This document shows, piece after piece, positions 1 to 8,590 of a stretch of 64,000 bases of DNA. The notes beneath the pieces were generated by a model, which worked only from the letters and a program-made list of their open reading frames with translations, was not told where the DNA came from and searched no databases. Origin of the DNA: an uncultured Bacilli bacterium (GTDB taxonomy: Bacteria > Bacillota_I > Bacilli_A > RF39 > UBA660). The DNA lies in contig CAJUBJ010000005.1 of the NCBI GenBank assembly GCA_910584655.1, positions 62,001 to 126,000 on the forward strand, given 5' to 3'. The first letter of the stretch is position 1; each line of letters starts with the position of its first letter. The translations under genes and the position numbers were made by a program.

Positions 1-1294
1 TCACAAAAAGATTAACTTTGGTCCAGTAAGTATTTTCCCGATAAATGTTAATCATTCAGCACCAGATTCAGTTATGTTTGTTATTAATACTAAAGATGGA
101 GCTATAGTTTATACAGGCGACTTTATTGTCGATCCTAAAATGATGAATAAATTTTCTATGGATTTAGGCAAAATAGCTTATATTGGTAAGCAAGGTGTTT
201 TAGCTCTTTTATGTGAATCAGTTTTTTCTGAACGAATTGGACATACTTCTCCATCTCATAGGCTAACTTCATTCTTTAAAGATTCTATTAAACATCATGA
301 AAATAGAATGATTTTCGCTGTTTTACCAACTCATATCTATACAATTCAAGAAATCTTCGATGCTGCAGCAAATACTCATCGTAAAATTGTAATTATGGGA
401 AAGAATCTACAAAATATTATTAATTTTTCAAAAAAAGAAGGATATCTAAATTTTGCCGATAATACTCTTGGAGATTTATCTAACATTGATGATAAAGATT
501 CAATATTATTAGTTCAAGATAGTAAAGAAAACCCATATGCTTCAATAAGCAAAATTATTAATGGTTATGATAAATTTATTAAACTAAAGAAAACTGACAC
601 AGTAGTTTTTGCTGAACCCAAATATGATAGTAGTGAAAAAACATTAGTAAAAGTTGAAAATGATTTAGCTACAAATGGTTGTGATATTATAACTGTTCCT
701 AAGGAAAAAACAATTTTACACCATGCATCATCTGAAGACTTAATGATTATGATAGATTTATTAAAGCCAAAATACTATATGCCAGTAAAAGGTGAATATC
801 GTTATATGGTTAACAATGCCAATATAGCAGCAGAATTAAAAATGCCACGTGAAAATATTTTACTAAAGCAAAATGGTGATGTTGTTGAAATAAATAATGG
901 TAAACTTAATCTAGAATGTTTTGACCATATAAAAGTCAATGATATTTTAATAGATGGTAATAGTACAGAAGATGTTGGTGAATTAGTTATTAAGGATCGT
1001 GAAATGTTATCTGAAAATGGTATTGTGTTAATTAGTGCTACAATAAGTAAAAAAGACAAAGTAATACTAGTTGGTCCAGAAGTAACTACAAGAGGATTTA
1101 TATATGTAAAAGATTCATCAGAAATGATAGAAGAAATAAAAAAAGTTTCACTTAACATTATTGAAAGAAATATTTCAGAAAATTATGTTGAATATAACAA
1201 AATAAAGAATGAAATAAGGGAAGAATTAGGCAAATATTTATATCATGAAACAGAATGTAAACCAATGATTATTGCTGTCGTTCAAGAAGTTTAA
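1..1294 (+). CDS. rnj: Ribonuclease J, 5'-truncated by the window edge
   Basis: The open frame runs in from the window edge (codons begin at base 2), so the ATG at 74 is internal. The visible part begins near VNHSAPDSVMF and YTGDF, which match the HS-x-PD and GDF metal-site motifs of the metallo-beta-lactamase/beta-CASP nuclease RNase J. The beta-CASP insert and a C-terminal domain follow. The family carries out 5'-to-3' exonucleolytic and endonucleolytic mRNA decay and rRNA maturation in Gram-positives. The N-terminal HxHxDH metal site lies off the window. The late metal-site motif reads PVKGEYRYM, with Lys where many homologues have His or Gln. A terminator hairpin overlaps the stop codon. 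The family assignment is firm; J1 versus J2 cannot be decided. Confidence 0.95.
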   Translation, partial: HKKINFGPVSIFPINVNHSAPDSVMFVINTKDGAIVYTGDFIVDPKMMNKFSMDLGKIAYIGKQGVLALLCESVFSERIGHTSPSHRLTSFFKDSIKHHENRMIFAVLPTHIYTIQEIFDAAANTHRKIVIMGKNLQNIINFSKKEGYLNFADNTLGDLSNIDDKDSILLVQDSKENPYASISKIINGYDKFIKLKKTDTVVFAEPKYDSSEKTLVKVENDLATNGCDIITVPKEKTILHHASSEDLMIMIDLLKPKYYMPVKGEYRYMVNNANIAAELKMPRENILLKQNGDVVEINNGKLNLECFDHIKVNDILIDGNSTEDVGELVIKDREMLSENGIVLISATISKKDKVILVGPEVTTRGFIYVKDSSEMIEEIKKVSLNIIERNISENYVEYNKIKNEIREELGKYLYHETECKPMIIAVVQEV

Positions 1295-1312
1295 TTATAA
1301 ACTTCTTTTTTT
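1286..1312 (+). terminator. Intrinsic terminator of RNase J gene
   Basis: The inverted repeat gaagttta (1286-1293) and taaacttc (1298-1305) is followed by a T run. It contains the stop codon, a compact arrangement seen repeatedly in this window. Confidence 0.8.
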
Positions 1313-1357
1313 ACGTATAAATATGTTTAACAAACCTATACTAATACTGGTGATAAA

Positions 1358-1786
1358 ATGAATAAGGATACAGAACTTTTAAATTATATTTATCAAAATG
1401 CTAAAATGGGAATAATTGGCATAGATAATATAAAAAATGAAATAGAAAGTGAAGAACTTTTAGCAGTTATTCGTGAACAACAAAAAGATTATTATGAAAT
1501 TTGTAATCAAGCCACAAAAATGATGTTAGAAAATAATGAAGACATTAAAGATATTAGTAGTATTGCTAAACTTATGACATATTTTGATGCAAAACTAAAT
1601 ACATTTGATAATAAATCTAATACAAATATAGCTAAAATGATGATGAAAGGTAGCAATAAAGGCATTATAGAAATTCAAGAGAAATTAAACAATTATAAAG
1701 GAGCGGATAAAAAAGCCATTTCTCTAGCCAAAGACCTTCTTCGTATTGAAAAAAGAAACTTAGATAATTTAAAAAAATTTTTATAA
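1358..1786 (+). CDS. Small helical protein of unknown function
   Basis: This 142-residue soluble protein is preceded by GGTGATAAA at ribosome-binding distance and followed by a strong terminator, so it looks like a real single-gene unit. The sequence is almost entirely predicted helix, rich in Lys, Glu, Asn and Met, with no signal peptide or membrane segment. Repeated Glu- and Tyr-containing helices (for example near residues 40-60) loosely recall four-helix or ferritin-like bundles, but I see no clear di-iron ligand set. I do not recognise the family. Confidence 0.6.
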   Translation: MNKDTELLNYIYQNAKMGIIGIDNIKNEIESEELLAVIREQQKDYYEICNQATKMMLENNEDIKDISSIAKLMTYFDAKLNTFDNKSNTNIAKMMMKGSNKGIIEIQEKLNNYKGADKKAISLAKDLLRIEKRNLDNLKKFL

Positions 1787-1820
1787 AAAAACTTTAGAAT
1801 CCACATTCTAAAGTTTTTTG
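1787..1820 (+). terminator. Intrinsic terminator
   Basis: A perfect 10-bp stem (1791-1800 with 1805-1814) with a four-base loop is followed by TTTTTT. It ends the small helical protein's transcript. Confidence 0.88.
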
Positions 1821-1852
1821 TTGAAAATCGTCTTTTATATTAACTTCATTAA

Positions 1853-1870
1853 TGATATAATGTATATAAT
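1853..1870 (+). promoter_or_regulatory. Extended -10 promoter for the surface adhesin
   Basis: TGATATAAT at 1853-1861 is a TG-n extended -10 hexamer with only a weak -35. A second TATAAT lies at 1865-1870. The start codon is about 60 bases further on. Confidence 0.55.
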
Positions 1871-1931
1871 ACAAAATGCAATACAAAAAATAATACATAA
1901 AGTAATATAGGATTAACATTGGAGGTTAAGT

Positions 1932-4900
1932 ATGAAGTTGAATAAAAAGTACACAGGATTATCAATCGTTGTTTGTTTAACTTTTGTTTTAATCTATTTT
2001 CTTTCTTCAACACATGCTGATGAAATAGTAGATAGAACAAATGAATTTAATGAATTTATAGTAAATAGTACAACTCCAGAAGGTGTAACAATTAATATGT
2101 TTGATTACTGGATAACAGATACAGATAAACCTCAATATGATAATGTCATGCCAAGTGCAGTAAAGCAATTTAGCAATCAAAATATTCGTAGTTCTTCAGG
2201 TACACTAAATCCAGATCAAGGTATAAATAAGAATCATTTATTTTTATTTAGAAATTCTATAGACCAAGCCTATGGTGTATGGAACTCTAACACTAGAAAT
2301 TATTTAATTACTAATCCAGGACTAGTACAAAATACATTAAGTGCAAATGGTTATCCTCTTTTAAATATAGACCAATTTATGTTAGTTTCATCTAATCGTA
2401 CCTCAGCTTATCATTTATATCCAACAACTCAAACCAACCCTTGGCAAACATGGTCTTACTTTGCAGGTGAGACTGATTCTGCCATATTTCCGCGCTTTGA
2501 AGATGCAAAAAATCAACCATATATTTTAAAACTCGGCGATGACGCTATGAAAGCAAACAAAGACGGACTAGCAACAGAATCTCTTGAATATTTATTTAAT
2601 CCAACCTACAATCATCCAGGAAAAATATCATACACAAACGTAAAAGGTTTATTTAAATCAGCTGGTGATGGATTTTACTATTATGATTGCAAAGAAAACT
2701 TTGCTACTTTAGAATATGACATAAATGATATTGATCCAACAAGAAAAGTTGTTGATGGAGCTTCAATAAAATTGTATGAAAAACCACTTGTATTTGAAGA
2801 CTCAGGTACAAAAAAAGAAATGTTTTTCCCTTTTAATAAGGTATCCGACTTTTTTGAAATAAAAAATGGCGATCTTGTAGAAAAAGATGGTTTAATTAAT
2901 ACTGATGCTGGTTTGGTTGAAAATGCTAATCACTTTTTTGGAGTAGAAATGACCGTTCCTTTTCTAGTTCCAGAAAATGGTGTTCTTACTTTAATAGACG
3001 AAGAAGGGAATGAAACGGAAGAAGAGATTAAATTCGACTTTACAGGAGATGATGACCTTTGGGTTTTTATTGATGATGTATTAGTTTTAGACATAAGTGG
3101 TTTCCATACAGGAATGCCAGGGTATATAAACTTTTCAACTGGAGAAGTGTATAGAGAAACATCACCAGCAGGTTGGACACGTCCACCGGTAATAAATATA
3201 CAACAAAGTACTACAATGAAAGCTCAATTTGAAAGAGCTGGCAAATTTAATCAAGAAGATTGGGAGCAAACAGAAGAAGGAAACTGGATTTTAGCTTCAA
3301 ATACAAGACATACAATGAAAGTTTACTATTTGGAAAGAGGACATGTTGCATCAACTATCAATATTAAATTTAATTTACAAACTCAAATTCCTATAGATTT
3401 GAAAAAAATAGATCGAGATGAAAAAGGCATTGAAGGAGTAGAATTTGAATTATATCAAGCAAAAGGATATAAACCAACAGGTGATGCTGCTGATGTAACA
3501 TTAGATGACGTTAAATCCTATATTACACCAGAAAATCTAATTACAACTATAATAACTGATGAAAATGGACAAGCAACGTTTAAAGAAAATAATGGCAGTG
3601 GCATTAGTGAGAAATTAATAAATTTTTCAGCTTATTATAACAACGGAAATGGAACACAAATATATATTCTAAAAGAAAAAAATGTTCCAAGTAATTTTCA
3701 ACCGCTTGCAAACGAAGTTGTCTTAAGATACGACCCAAATTTTTCAATGCTTGTAGTAAACAACAAATTTGAAACTGGAGCCTACGCTAATTTTAGATCA
3801 ACTATATATGGTAATAACCAAATAACTTACTCAACACTTAATGAAACAACGGGAGACATTCCTTACACTGATAGTCAGCTTATAAGTGACATAGTGCAAG
3901 AAAAAGGCTTGATTATCGGTATACCTTTAGTAAATAATAATGGATGGTATCCTATTTATGGAAGTAACCAAAAAGGTTTTAGTGCTCCAGATGAGTCATA
4001 TGGAGATATAAATAATCGTATTTTAGCTTCAATTCTTTATCAAGCAATTGATGAAGATACTCCAAATTGGTATTTTAAATATAATAATAAAACAAAGCGT
4101 TTAGAAGCAACATTTGATCAAATGCCAGGTACAGCAGATCGCTACAGACTTAAATCATTAGAAAATGATGATGGTGATATGCAAATGGCATATGGAATAA
4201 TTAATGACATTGGTTTAGAAAATCTAGGAATAAAAGGAAAAAGTCCAGAAGAACGATATGAAGCACTAATAATGTATTTAAAACAACAAGTAAATGATGG
4301 AAAAACAACTGAAGAAGTAGTTAAAGAAACAATAAATAAATTAAATGCAGTTAACAATTTTAGTCTAGTAAATATTGATAGATTTTCTCGTAACTTTAGT
4401 TCAACAATATATATCCCAAATGATACAAGAGAATTAATAGTAAACAAAATAGATGAACAAGAAAATCCTGTTAATGGAGCAGTATTCTCAATATATAAAA
4501 CAGAAGAAGATGCAAATAATAATACAAATCCAATAGCAACTGGAACAACAGGAACTGTAAAAGGACAAGATGGTGTATTAATTTTTACTCCAAATGTTTT
4601 AAGTTCAGAAGGATATGCGTATGCATCATGGACAGGTGCAGAAGTTGGAACAAGATATTATTTAAAAGAAGTCTCCGCTCCAGAAGGATATGTTCTAAAT
4701 AAAACAATAGTTCCAATTGTATTAGGTGCACATTCAATTTATGCTGATGCAGGAACTAGTAATGACGGAATATCGGTAAAAGCTGGTATAGGAAGACTGG
4801 TTAAAACTATGCATAGATATGCCATAGATAGAAATGTAGATATTACTTTAAGAGATATCAAACTAATTGCCCAAACACAGGAATCTAATAACTTTATTGT

Positions 4901-6080
4901 AAATGATTGGCATGACTCTCCAGGGGGAGAAACAATAGAATTACATACATATCCAAATACAGATGCAACTTACACATTACATAAAGGTCAAGAAGGAAGT
5001 ACATATATAGAAGCAGAAACAGGTTTTATTAGAACACGAGTTATACAAAACTATAATAAACATACTGATCCTTCTGAATACGAATATGTTCCAGTTCTAG
5101 AACGAAAAGTAGATGAAGACTTAACTGATATATATAGAATAGTTAACATAGTTGTAGTAAGAAACAAACGTCAAACTAGAACAATATCAGGTATTGCTTT
5201 TGAAGATTTAAATAAAGATGATTTATATACTGAATCAGAGGATACGTTATTACCTAATATAAAAGTTTCATTAATTAATCCAATTAATAATTCCATAATT
5301 GAAGAAACTACAACTAATGATAAAGGATATTATATTTTCAAAAACTTAAATTTAGATAAATACATAGTTAAATTTGAATTAAAAAATGGATATATAGTAA
5401 TAGAAAAAGGAATTGAAAATAATAGCAATAAAGCTAATCCAGATGGAAAAACTGATGAAATTGAATTTGATTCAACACTAGATTCTTTGTTAGATATTGA
5501 AAATATAAATTTAGGCTTAAGAATTGTTAAATTTATGTTCACAAAAATAGATGGAAATAATAGAGATGCTCCAATAAAAAATGCTGGTTCGTTTGAATTC
5601 TATGAATATATTTGTGATATAGAAAATGAAGAACTATATACAAGTTTAGTAAAAGACAATCCTAATTGTTTTAAACAAATAGGACAAACCACTAGAACAG
5701 ATGAAAATGGAATAGTAGAATTCAGTAAACTAGAGGCAACTAATTATCGATTAGTAGAAAGTGACGCCCCAGACGGATTTGTAAGACCAAGTGGGGAATG
5801 GAATATAACTTTTAGTAGTGGTAACATAAAGTCAATTGAATGCATTGGAGGATCTGAAGGTGGAAAATGTCCAGCATTTATAAACATAAAAGAAGAAGGT
5901 AAACTTTACTTACCAAATTTAAAAGCTGCTTCAATTCCAAATTCAGGAGGAATAGGAAGAATCATAATCACTTCTTTTGGAGTCACAACAATGGGAGTAG
6001 GATTATTAATTCTTATTAGTGACAAAAAGAAAATATCTATTATTTTAAATAGAATTAAAAAAAGAACAATTGCAAAATAA
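1932..6080 (+). CDS. Large Cna-B/fibro-slime surface adhesin with LPxTG-like sorting signal
   Basis: This is a 1,382-residue secreted wall protein. It starts after GGAGGTTAAGT and has a signal peptide at residues 1-29. A fibro-slime (PA14-like) region centres on FDFTGDDDLWVFIDD near residue 367. SpaA/Cna-B repeats follow near 485-610 (LKKIDRDEKGIEGVEFELY) and 834-930 (VNKIDEQENPVNGAVF). An SdrD-B-like module lies near 1083-1190 and a further SpaA-like module near 1203-1320. The C-terminus has IPNSGG near 1335, a hydrophobic segment and a basic tail, which is the layout of a sortase substrate with a variant motif. Cna-B folds usually carry intramolecular isopeptide bonds and form stalks or pilins. 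Adhesion is the likely role. No sortase or pilin partner is seen nearby, so the ligand is unknown. Confidence 0.85.
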   Translation: MKLNKKYTGLSIVVCLTFVLIYFLSSTHADEIVDRTNEFNEFIVNSTTPEGVTINMFDYWITDTDKPQYDNVMPSAVKQFSNQNIRSSSGTLNPDQGINKNHLFLFRNSIDQAYGVWNSNTRNYLITNPGLVQNTLSANGYPLLNIDQFMLVSSNRTSAYHLYPTTQTNPWQTWSYFAGETDSAIFPRFEDAKNQPYILKLGDDAMKANKDGLATESLEYLFNPTYNHPGKISYTNVKGLFKSAGDGFYYYDCKENFATLEYDINDIDPTRKVVDGASIKLYEKPLVFEDSGTKKEMFFPFNKVSDFFEIKNGDLVEKDGLINTDAGLVENANHFFGVEMTVPFLVPENGVLTLIDEEGNETEEEIKFDFTGDDDLWVFIDDVLVLDISGFHTGMPGYINFSTGEVYRETSPAGWTRPPVINIQQSTTMKAQFERAGKFNQEDWEQTEEGNWILASNTRHTMKVYYLERGHVASTINIKFNLQTQIPIDLKKIDRDEKGIEGVEFELYQAKGYKPTGDAADVTLDDVKSYITPENLITTIITDENGQATFKENNGSGISEKLINFSAYYNNGNGTQIYILKEKNVPSNFQPLANEVVLRYDPNFSMLVVNNKFETGAYANFRSTIYGNNQITYSTLNETTGDIPYTDSQLISDIVQEKGLIIGIPLVNNNGWYPIYGSNQKGFSAPDESYGDINNRILASILYQAIDEDTPNWYFKYNNKTKRLEATFDQMPGTADRYRLKSLENDDGDMQMAYGIINDIGLENLGIKGKSPEERYEALIMYLKQQVNDGKTTEEVVKETINKLNAVNNFSLVNIDRFSRNFSSTIYIPNDTRELIVNKIDEQENPVNGAVFSIYKTEEDANNNTNPIATGTTGTVKGQDGVLIFTPNVLSSEGYAYASWTGAEVGTRYYLKEVSAPEGYVLNKTIVPIVLGAHSIYADAGTSNDGISVKAGIGRLVKTMHRYAIDRNVDITLRDIKLIAQTQESNNFIVNDWHDSPGGETIELHTYPNTDATYTLHKGQEGSTYIEAETGFIRTRVIQNYNKHTDPSEYEYVPVLERKVDEDLTDIYRIVNIVVVRNKRQTRTISGIAFEDLNKDDLYTESEDTLLPNIKVSLINPINNSIIEETTTNDKGYYIFKNLNLDKYIVKFELKNGYIVIEKGIENNSNKANPDGKTDEIEFDSTLDSLLDIENINLGLRIVKFMFTKIDGNNRDAPIKNAGSFEFYEYICDIENEELYTSLVKDNPNCFKQIGQTTRTDENGIVEFSKLEATNYRLVESDAPDGFVRPSGEWNITFSSGNIKSIECIGGSEGGKCPAFINIKEEGKLYLPNLKAASIPNSGGIGRIIITSFGVTTMGVGLLILISDKKKISIILNRIKKRTIAK

Positions 6081-6117
6081 AAAATAAAATAAAACAATCC
6101 AAAAAAATCCCGAATAT

Positions 6118-6152
6118 AAAAACTCTCAAGTTTATACCTTGAGAGTTTTTAT
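6118..6152. terminator. Bidirectional terminator between adhesin and HIT gene
   Basis: The stem aactctcaag (6121-6130) and cttgagagtt (6138-6147) is flanked by A-rich and T-rich tracts, so it can serve both convergent genes. Confidence 0.85.
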
Positions 6153-6514
6153 TATTTTAAAAGCTCATAAACCTTATCAACTTCCATTTCCTTGACAGGA
6201 GTTTCAAAATCAGGAAGTAAATGTAAATGAAAATGATTTACAAGATTATACCCATAATTTACTTGTAAAGTAATGCCAGTCTTATTTAATTTACTTATTA
6301 TATCCTTAGATAAAATTCTTGCCACTTTATAAACATGAGATAAAGCTTCATCACTAATTTCATAAAAATTTTCAAAATGTTCTTTAGGAATAACTAGAAC
6401 ATGTCCATCAACAACAGGGTTTATATCCATAATAGCAATAACCTTATCATCTTCATAGATTTTTTTAGAAGGAATTTCACCTTTAATAATTTTACAAAAT
6501 ATACAATCATTCAT
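6152..6514 (-). CDS. HIT-family nucleotide-binding protein
   Basis: A 120-residue histidine-triad hydrolase. The catalytic triad is NHFHLHLLP (H-x-H-x-H) near residue 96, and the N-terminal C-x-x-C (DCIFCKI) is typical of zinc-binding HINT-type members. The family hydrolyses nucleoside phosphoramidates and aminoacyl-AMPs in the cytosol. Length and motif order (GHVLVIPKEH, then the HIT loop) are normal. The start follows AGGTGAT. The gene stands alone on the minus strand between two surface-protein genes, so context says little about its substrate. Confidence 0.92.
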   Translation of the reverse strand: MNDCIFCKIIKGEIPSKKIYEDDKVIAIMDINPVVDGHVLVIPKEHFENFYEISDEALSHVYKVARILSKDIISKLNKTGITLQVNYGYNLVNHFHLHLLPDFETPVKEMEVDKVYELLK

Positions 6515-6635
6515 TTCTTATCACCTACAAAATATGTTATCAAAAAAATAGAAAAAGGTAAATGCTATCTAATTGAATTATAACTAAATATATAATATAA
6601 TTATATAAGAATAGAGTAGTCTAAGGAGTTTTTAT

Positions 6636-8531
6636 ATGGATAAAATAAAAAAACATTTATATATAATTATTATCTTGTTTGCTTTTTTGCCAATACTATG
6701 TAATGCGGCAACAGAATTAGGTGCCTCAACTCAAAGTCCTGTTACAGGTTCAAATATTTATGTTCAATTAGATGCAAACTATGGTGATAAACTAAAAATA
6801 AGAGATTTTCATGTAATAATTACATACAATCCAGATTATCTTGAATTTGATACAATAACATGGATTCAAAGTAGAGGAACGTATAGACATGAACCAGGAA
6901 AAATAACTATCGATAAAGATCCAGGTATCAACTGGGAAAGTGGCGCAACACTTCAAATGAAATTTAAAGTTAAAAGAACTGGTCTAACTAAAGTTGACGT
7001 TTTAAGAAATGGTGATTCTCATTATGACTCAAATTGTGACAAAGGGTGTGACATCATAGGTCAAAGTTTTGCCGGAGTTTCAATAAATGCAATCGAACCA
7101 AGTTCTCAAACCTTAATTGGAACATTATATGTAAAAGGTTATACAATGCTTCCTACATTCAGCAAAACAAACTTTTCATACAACTTAACTGTTCCGCCAG
7201 ATGTTAACTATATTGATATAGTTGCAACAAAAAGTGATAGTCGTCAGACTCTTTCTGGATATGGTGTGCAAAAATTAGCTTATGGAAATAACATTTTTTA
7301 TATTACAGTTACTGCCCAAAATGGAGCAACACAGACCTACGAAATTAATGTTAATCGTACAGATAATAGAACAGGAGATACAACATTAAAAAGTTTATAT
7401 GTATCAGGAACAAATTTAAGATATGAAGAAAATAAAAATGTTTATGAAGCAACAGTAAGCAAAAGTGTAGAAAGTGTTCTTATTAATGCTCGCCCTAATG
7501 ACCCAAACGCAACAGTAATTGGGACAGGAACAAAAGAACTTAATATTGGAAAAAATACATTTTCTATAAGTGTTGCATCATCTGCAGGAAGAATATCAAA
7601 CTATACAATCATAATTAATCGCTCAACAGAAGAATTTCAAACATTTGAAAAAAGTAGTAAATTAAGAACTATAAAAGTTAATAACCTAGTTTTAGATATA
7701 TCTGATGATAAAAAAAGTTGGCTTTATGGAATCGGAAAAGATTACGATAGTTTAACAATTGACACAATAACAGAAAGTTCAACAGCATTAGTTGAAATTG
7801 AAGGAAATGAAAACTTAAAATCAGGTTTAAATGTTATTACAATAAAAGTAATCGAACCAAATGAAAGTGAAGATGAAGATGCTGAAGATGACATAACAGA
7901 GTATTACTTGATTGTTTATAAAAATCCTACAAACGCAACTTTAATCAATGATATCAATAATGTAACAGAGAAAACTGACATCATTTATAATACAACTGAA
8001 AATGATACACATATCATTCCTTTAACTACATTAAAGAACATAAAAAATAATAATTCTAAATTATATTATAATGTTGTAAATTTCTACAATGGAATTTTAT
8101 ATCAAGCAATTATTTCTGAAAATACCCCTAATAGTAATTTAAATGCATCTTTTAAAAAAATATCTGATGGTCCTTTAACTTTTCAAACAGAATTACCAGA
8201 AGGAACTGAAATGCTAGTATATTTAGGAGACTATTTTGATGACGAAGCAAATGTAAAAATATACACATATAACGAAAATGAAGAATATACATTATTAACT
8301 GATGGAATTACTTTACAAAACGGATATATTTCTTTTGTCGCTAATGGAAAAAATAATTACGTCTTTTCACTTGCATCATTAATAAAAGAAAAATCTCCGT
8401 TAGAGCAATTTTTAGCAAACAATAAAAAATATCTAATAGGAACTATATGTATAGTAGTATTTATAATAATTATATCAATCTTACTAAATAAGATAAAAAG
8501 ACAAAAAAATGATAATGAACCATTATATTAA
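6636..8531 (+). CDS. Membrane-anchored cell-surface protein with cohesin-like and cadherin-like domains
   Basis: This 631-residue protein has a signal peptide (residues 1-25, ending CNAA). A beta-rich cohesin-like module (about 30-155) contains the YNPDYLEFDT strand. Two or three cadherin-like beta-sandwich repeats (about 160-340) share the pattern LxxLxVxG...Y...V with YTIIINRS-type ends. A less regular Asn-rich part follows, then a single transmembrane helix near 597-620 with a basic tail, so the protein is held in the membrane rather than by sortase. The start follows CTAAGGAG. A role in surface display or adhesion is an inference; no enzyme motif is visible. Confidence 0.78.
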   Translation: MDKIKKHLYIIIILFAFLPILCNAATELGASTQSPVTGSNIYVQLDANYGDKLKIRDFHVIITYNPDYLEFDTITWIQSRGTYRHEPGKITIDKDPGINWESGATLQMKFKVKRTGLTKVDVLRNGDSHYDSNCDKGCDIIGQSFAGVSINAIEPSSQTLIGTLYVKGYTMLPTFSKTNFSYNLTVPPDVNYIDIVATKSDSRQTLSGYGVQKLAYGNNIFYITVTAQNGATQTYEINVNRTDNRTGDTTLKSLYVSGTNLRYEENKNVYEATVSKSVESVLINARPNDPNATVIGTGTKELNIGKNTFSISVASSAGRISNYTIIINRSTEEFQTFEKSSKLRTIKVNNLVLDISDDKKSWLYGIGKDYDSLTIDTITESSTALVEIEGNENLKSGLNVITIKVIEPNESEDEDAEDDITEYYLIVYKNPTNATLINDINNVTEKTDIIYNTTENDTHIIPLTTLKNIKNNNSKLYYNVVNFYNGILYQAIISENTPNSNLNASFKKISDGPLTFQTELPEGTEMLVYLGDYFDDEANVKIYTYNENEEYTLLTDGITLQNGYISFVANGKNNYVFSLASLIKEKSPLEQFLANNKKYLIGTICIVVFIIIISILLNKIKRQKNDNEPLY

Positions 8532-8545
8532 TGGTTTTTTATTTT
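8515..8545 (+). terminator. Intrinsic terminator
   Basis: aaccat (8518-8523) pairs with atggtt (8531-8536) before a T run. The stop codon lies in the hairpin. Confidence 0.65.
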
Positions 8546-8551
8546 TGTTTG

Positions 8552-8560
8552 TGATATTAT
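8552..8560 (+). promoter_or_regulatory. Extended -10 promoter for rel
   Basis: TGATATTAT has the extended -10 form, 30 bases before the rel start. No convincing -35 is present. Confidence 0.5.
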
Positions 8561-8590
8561 TGTTACATACTAAAGTGAGTTGATGTAAAA

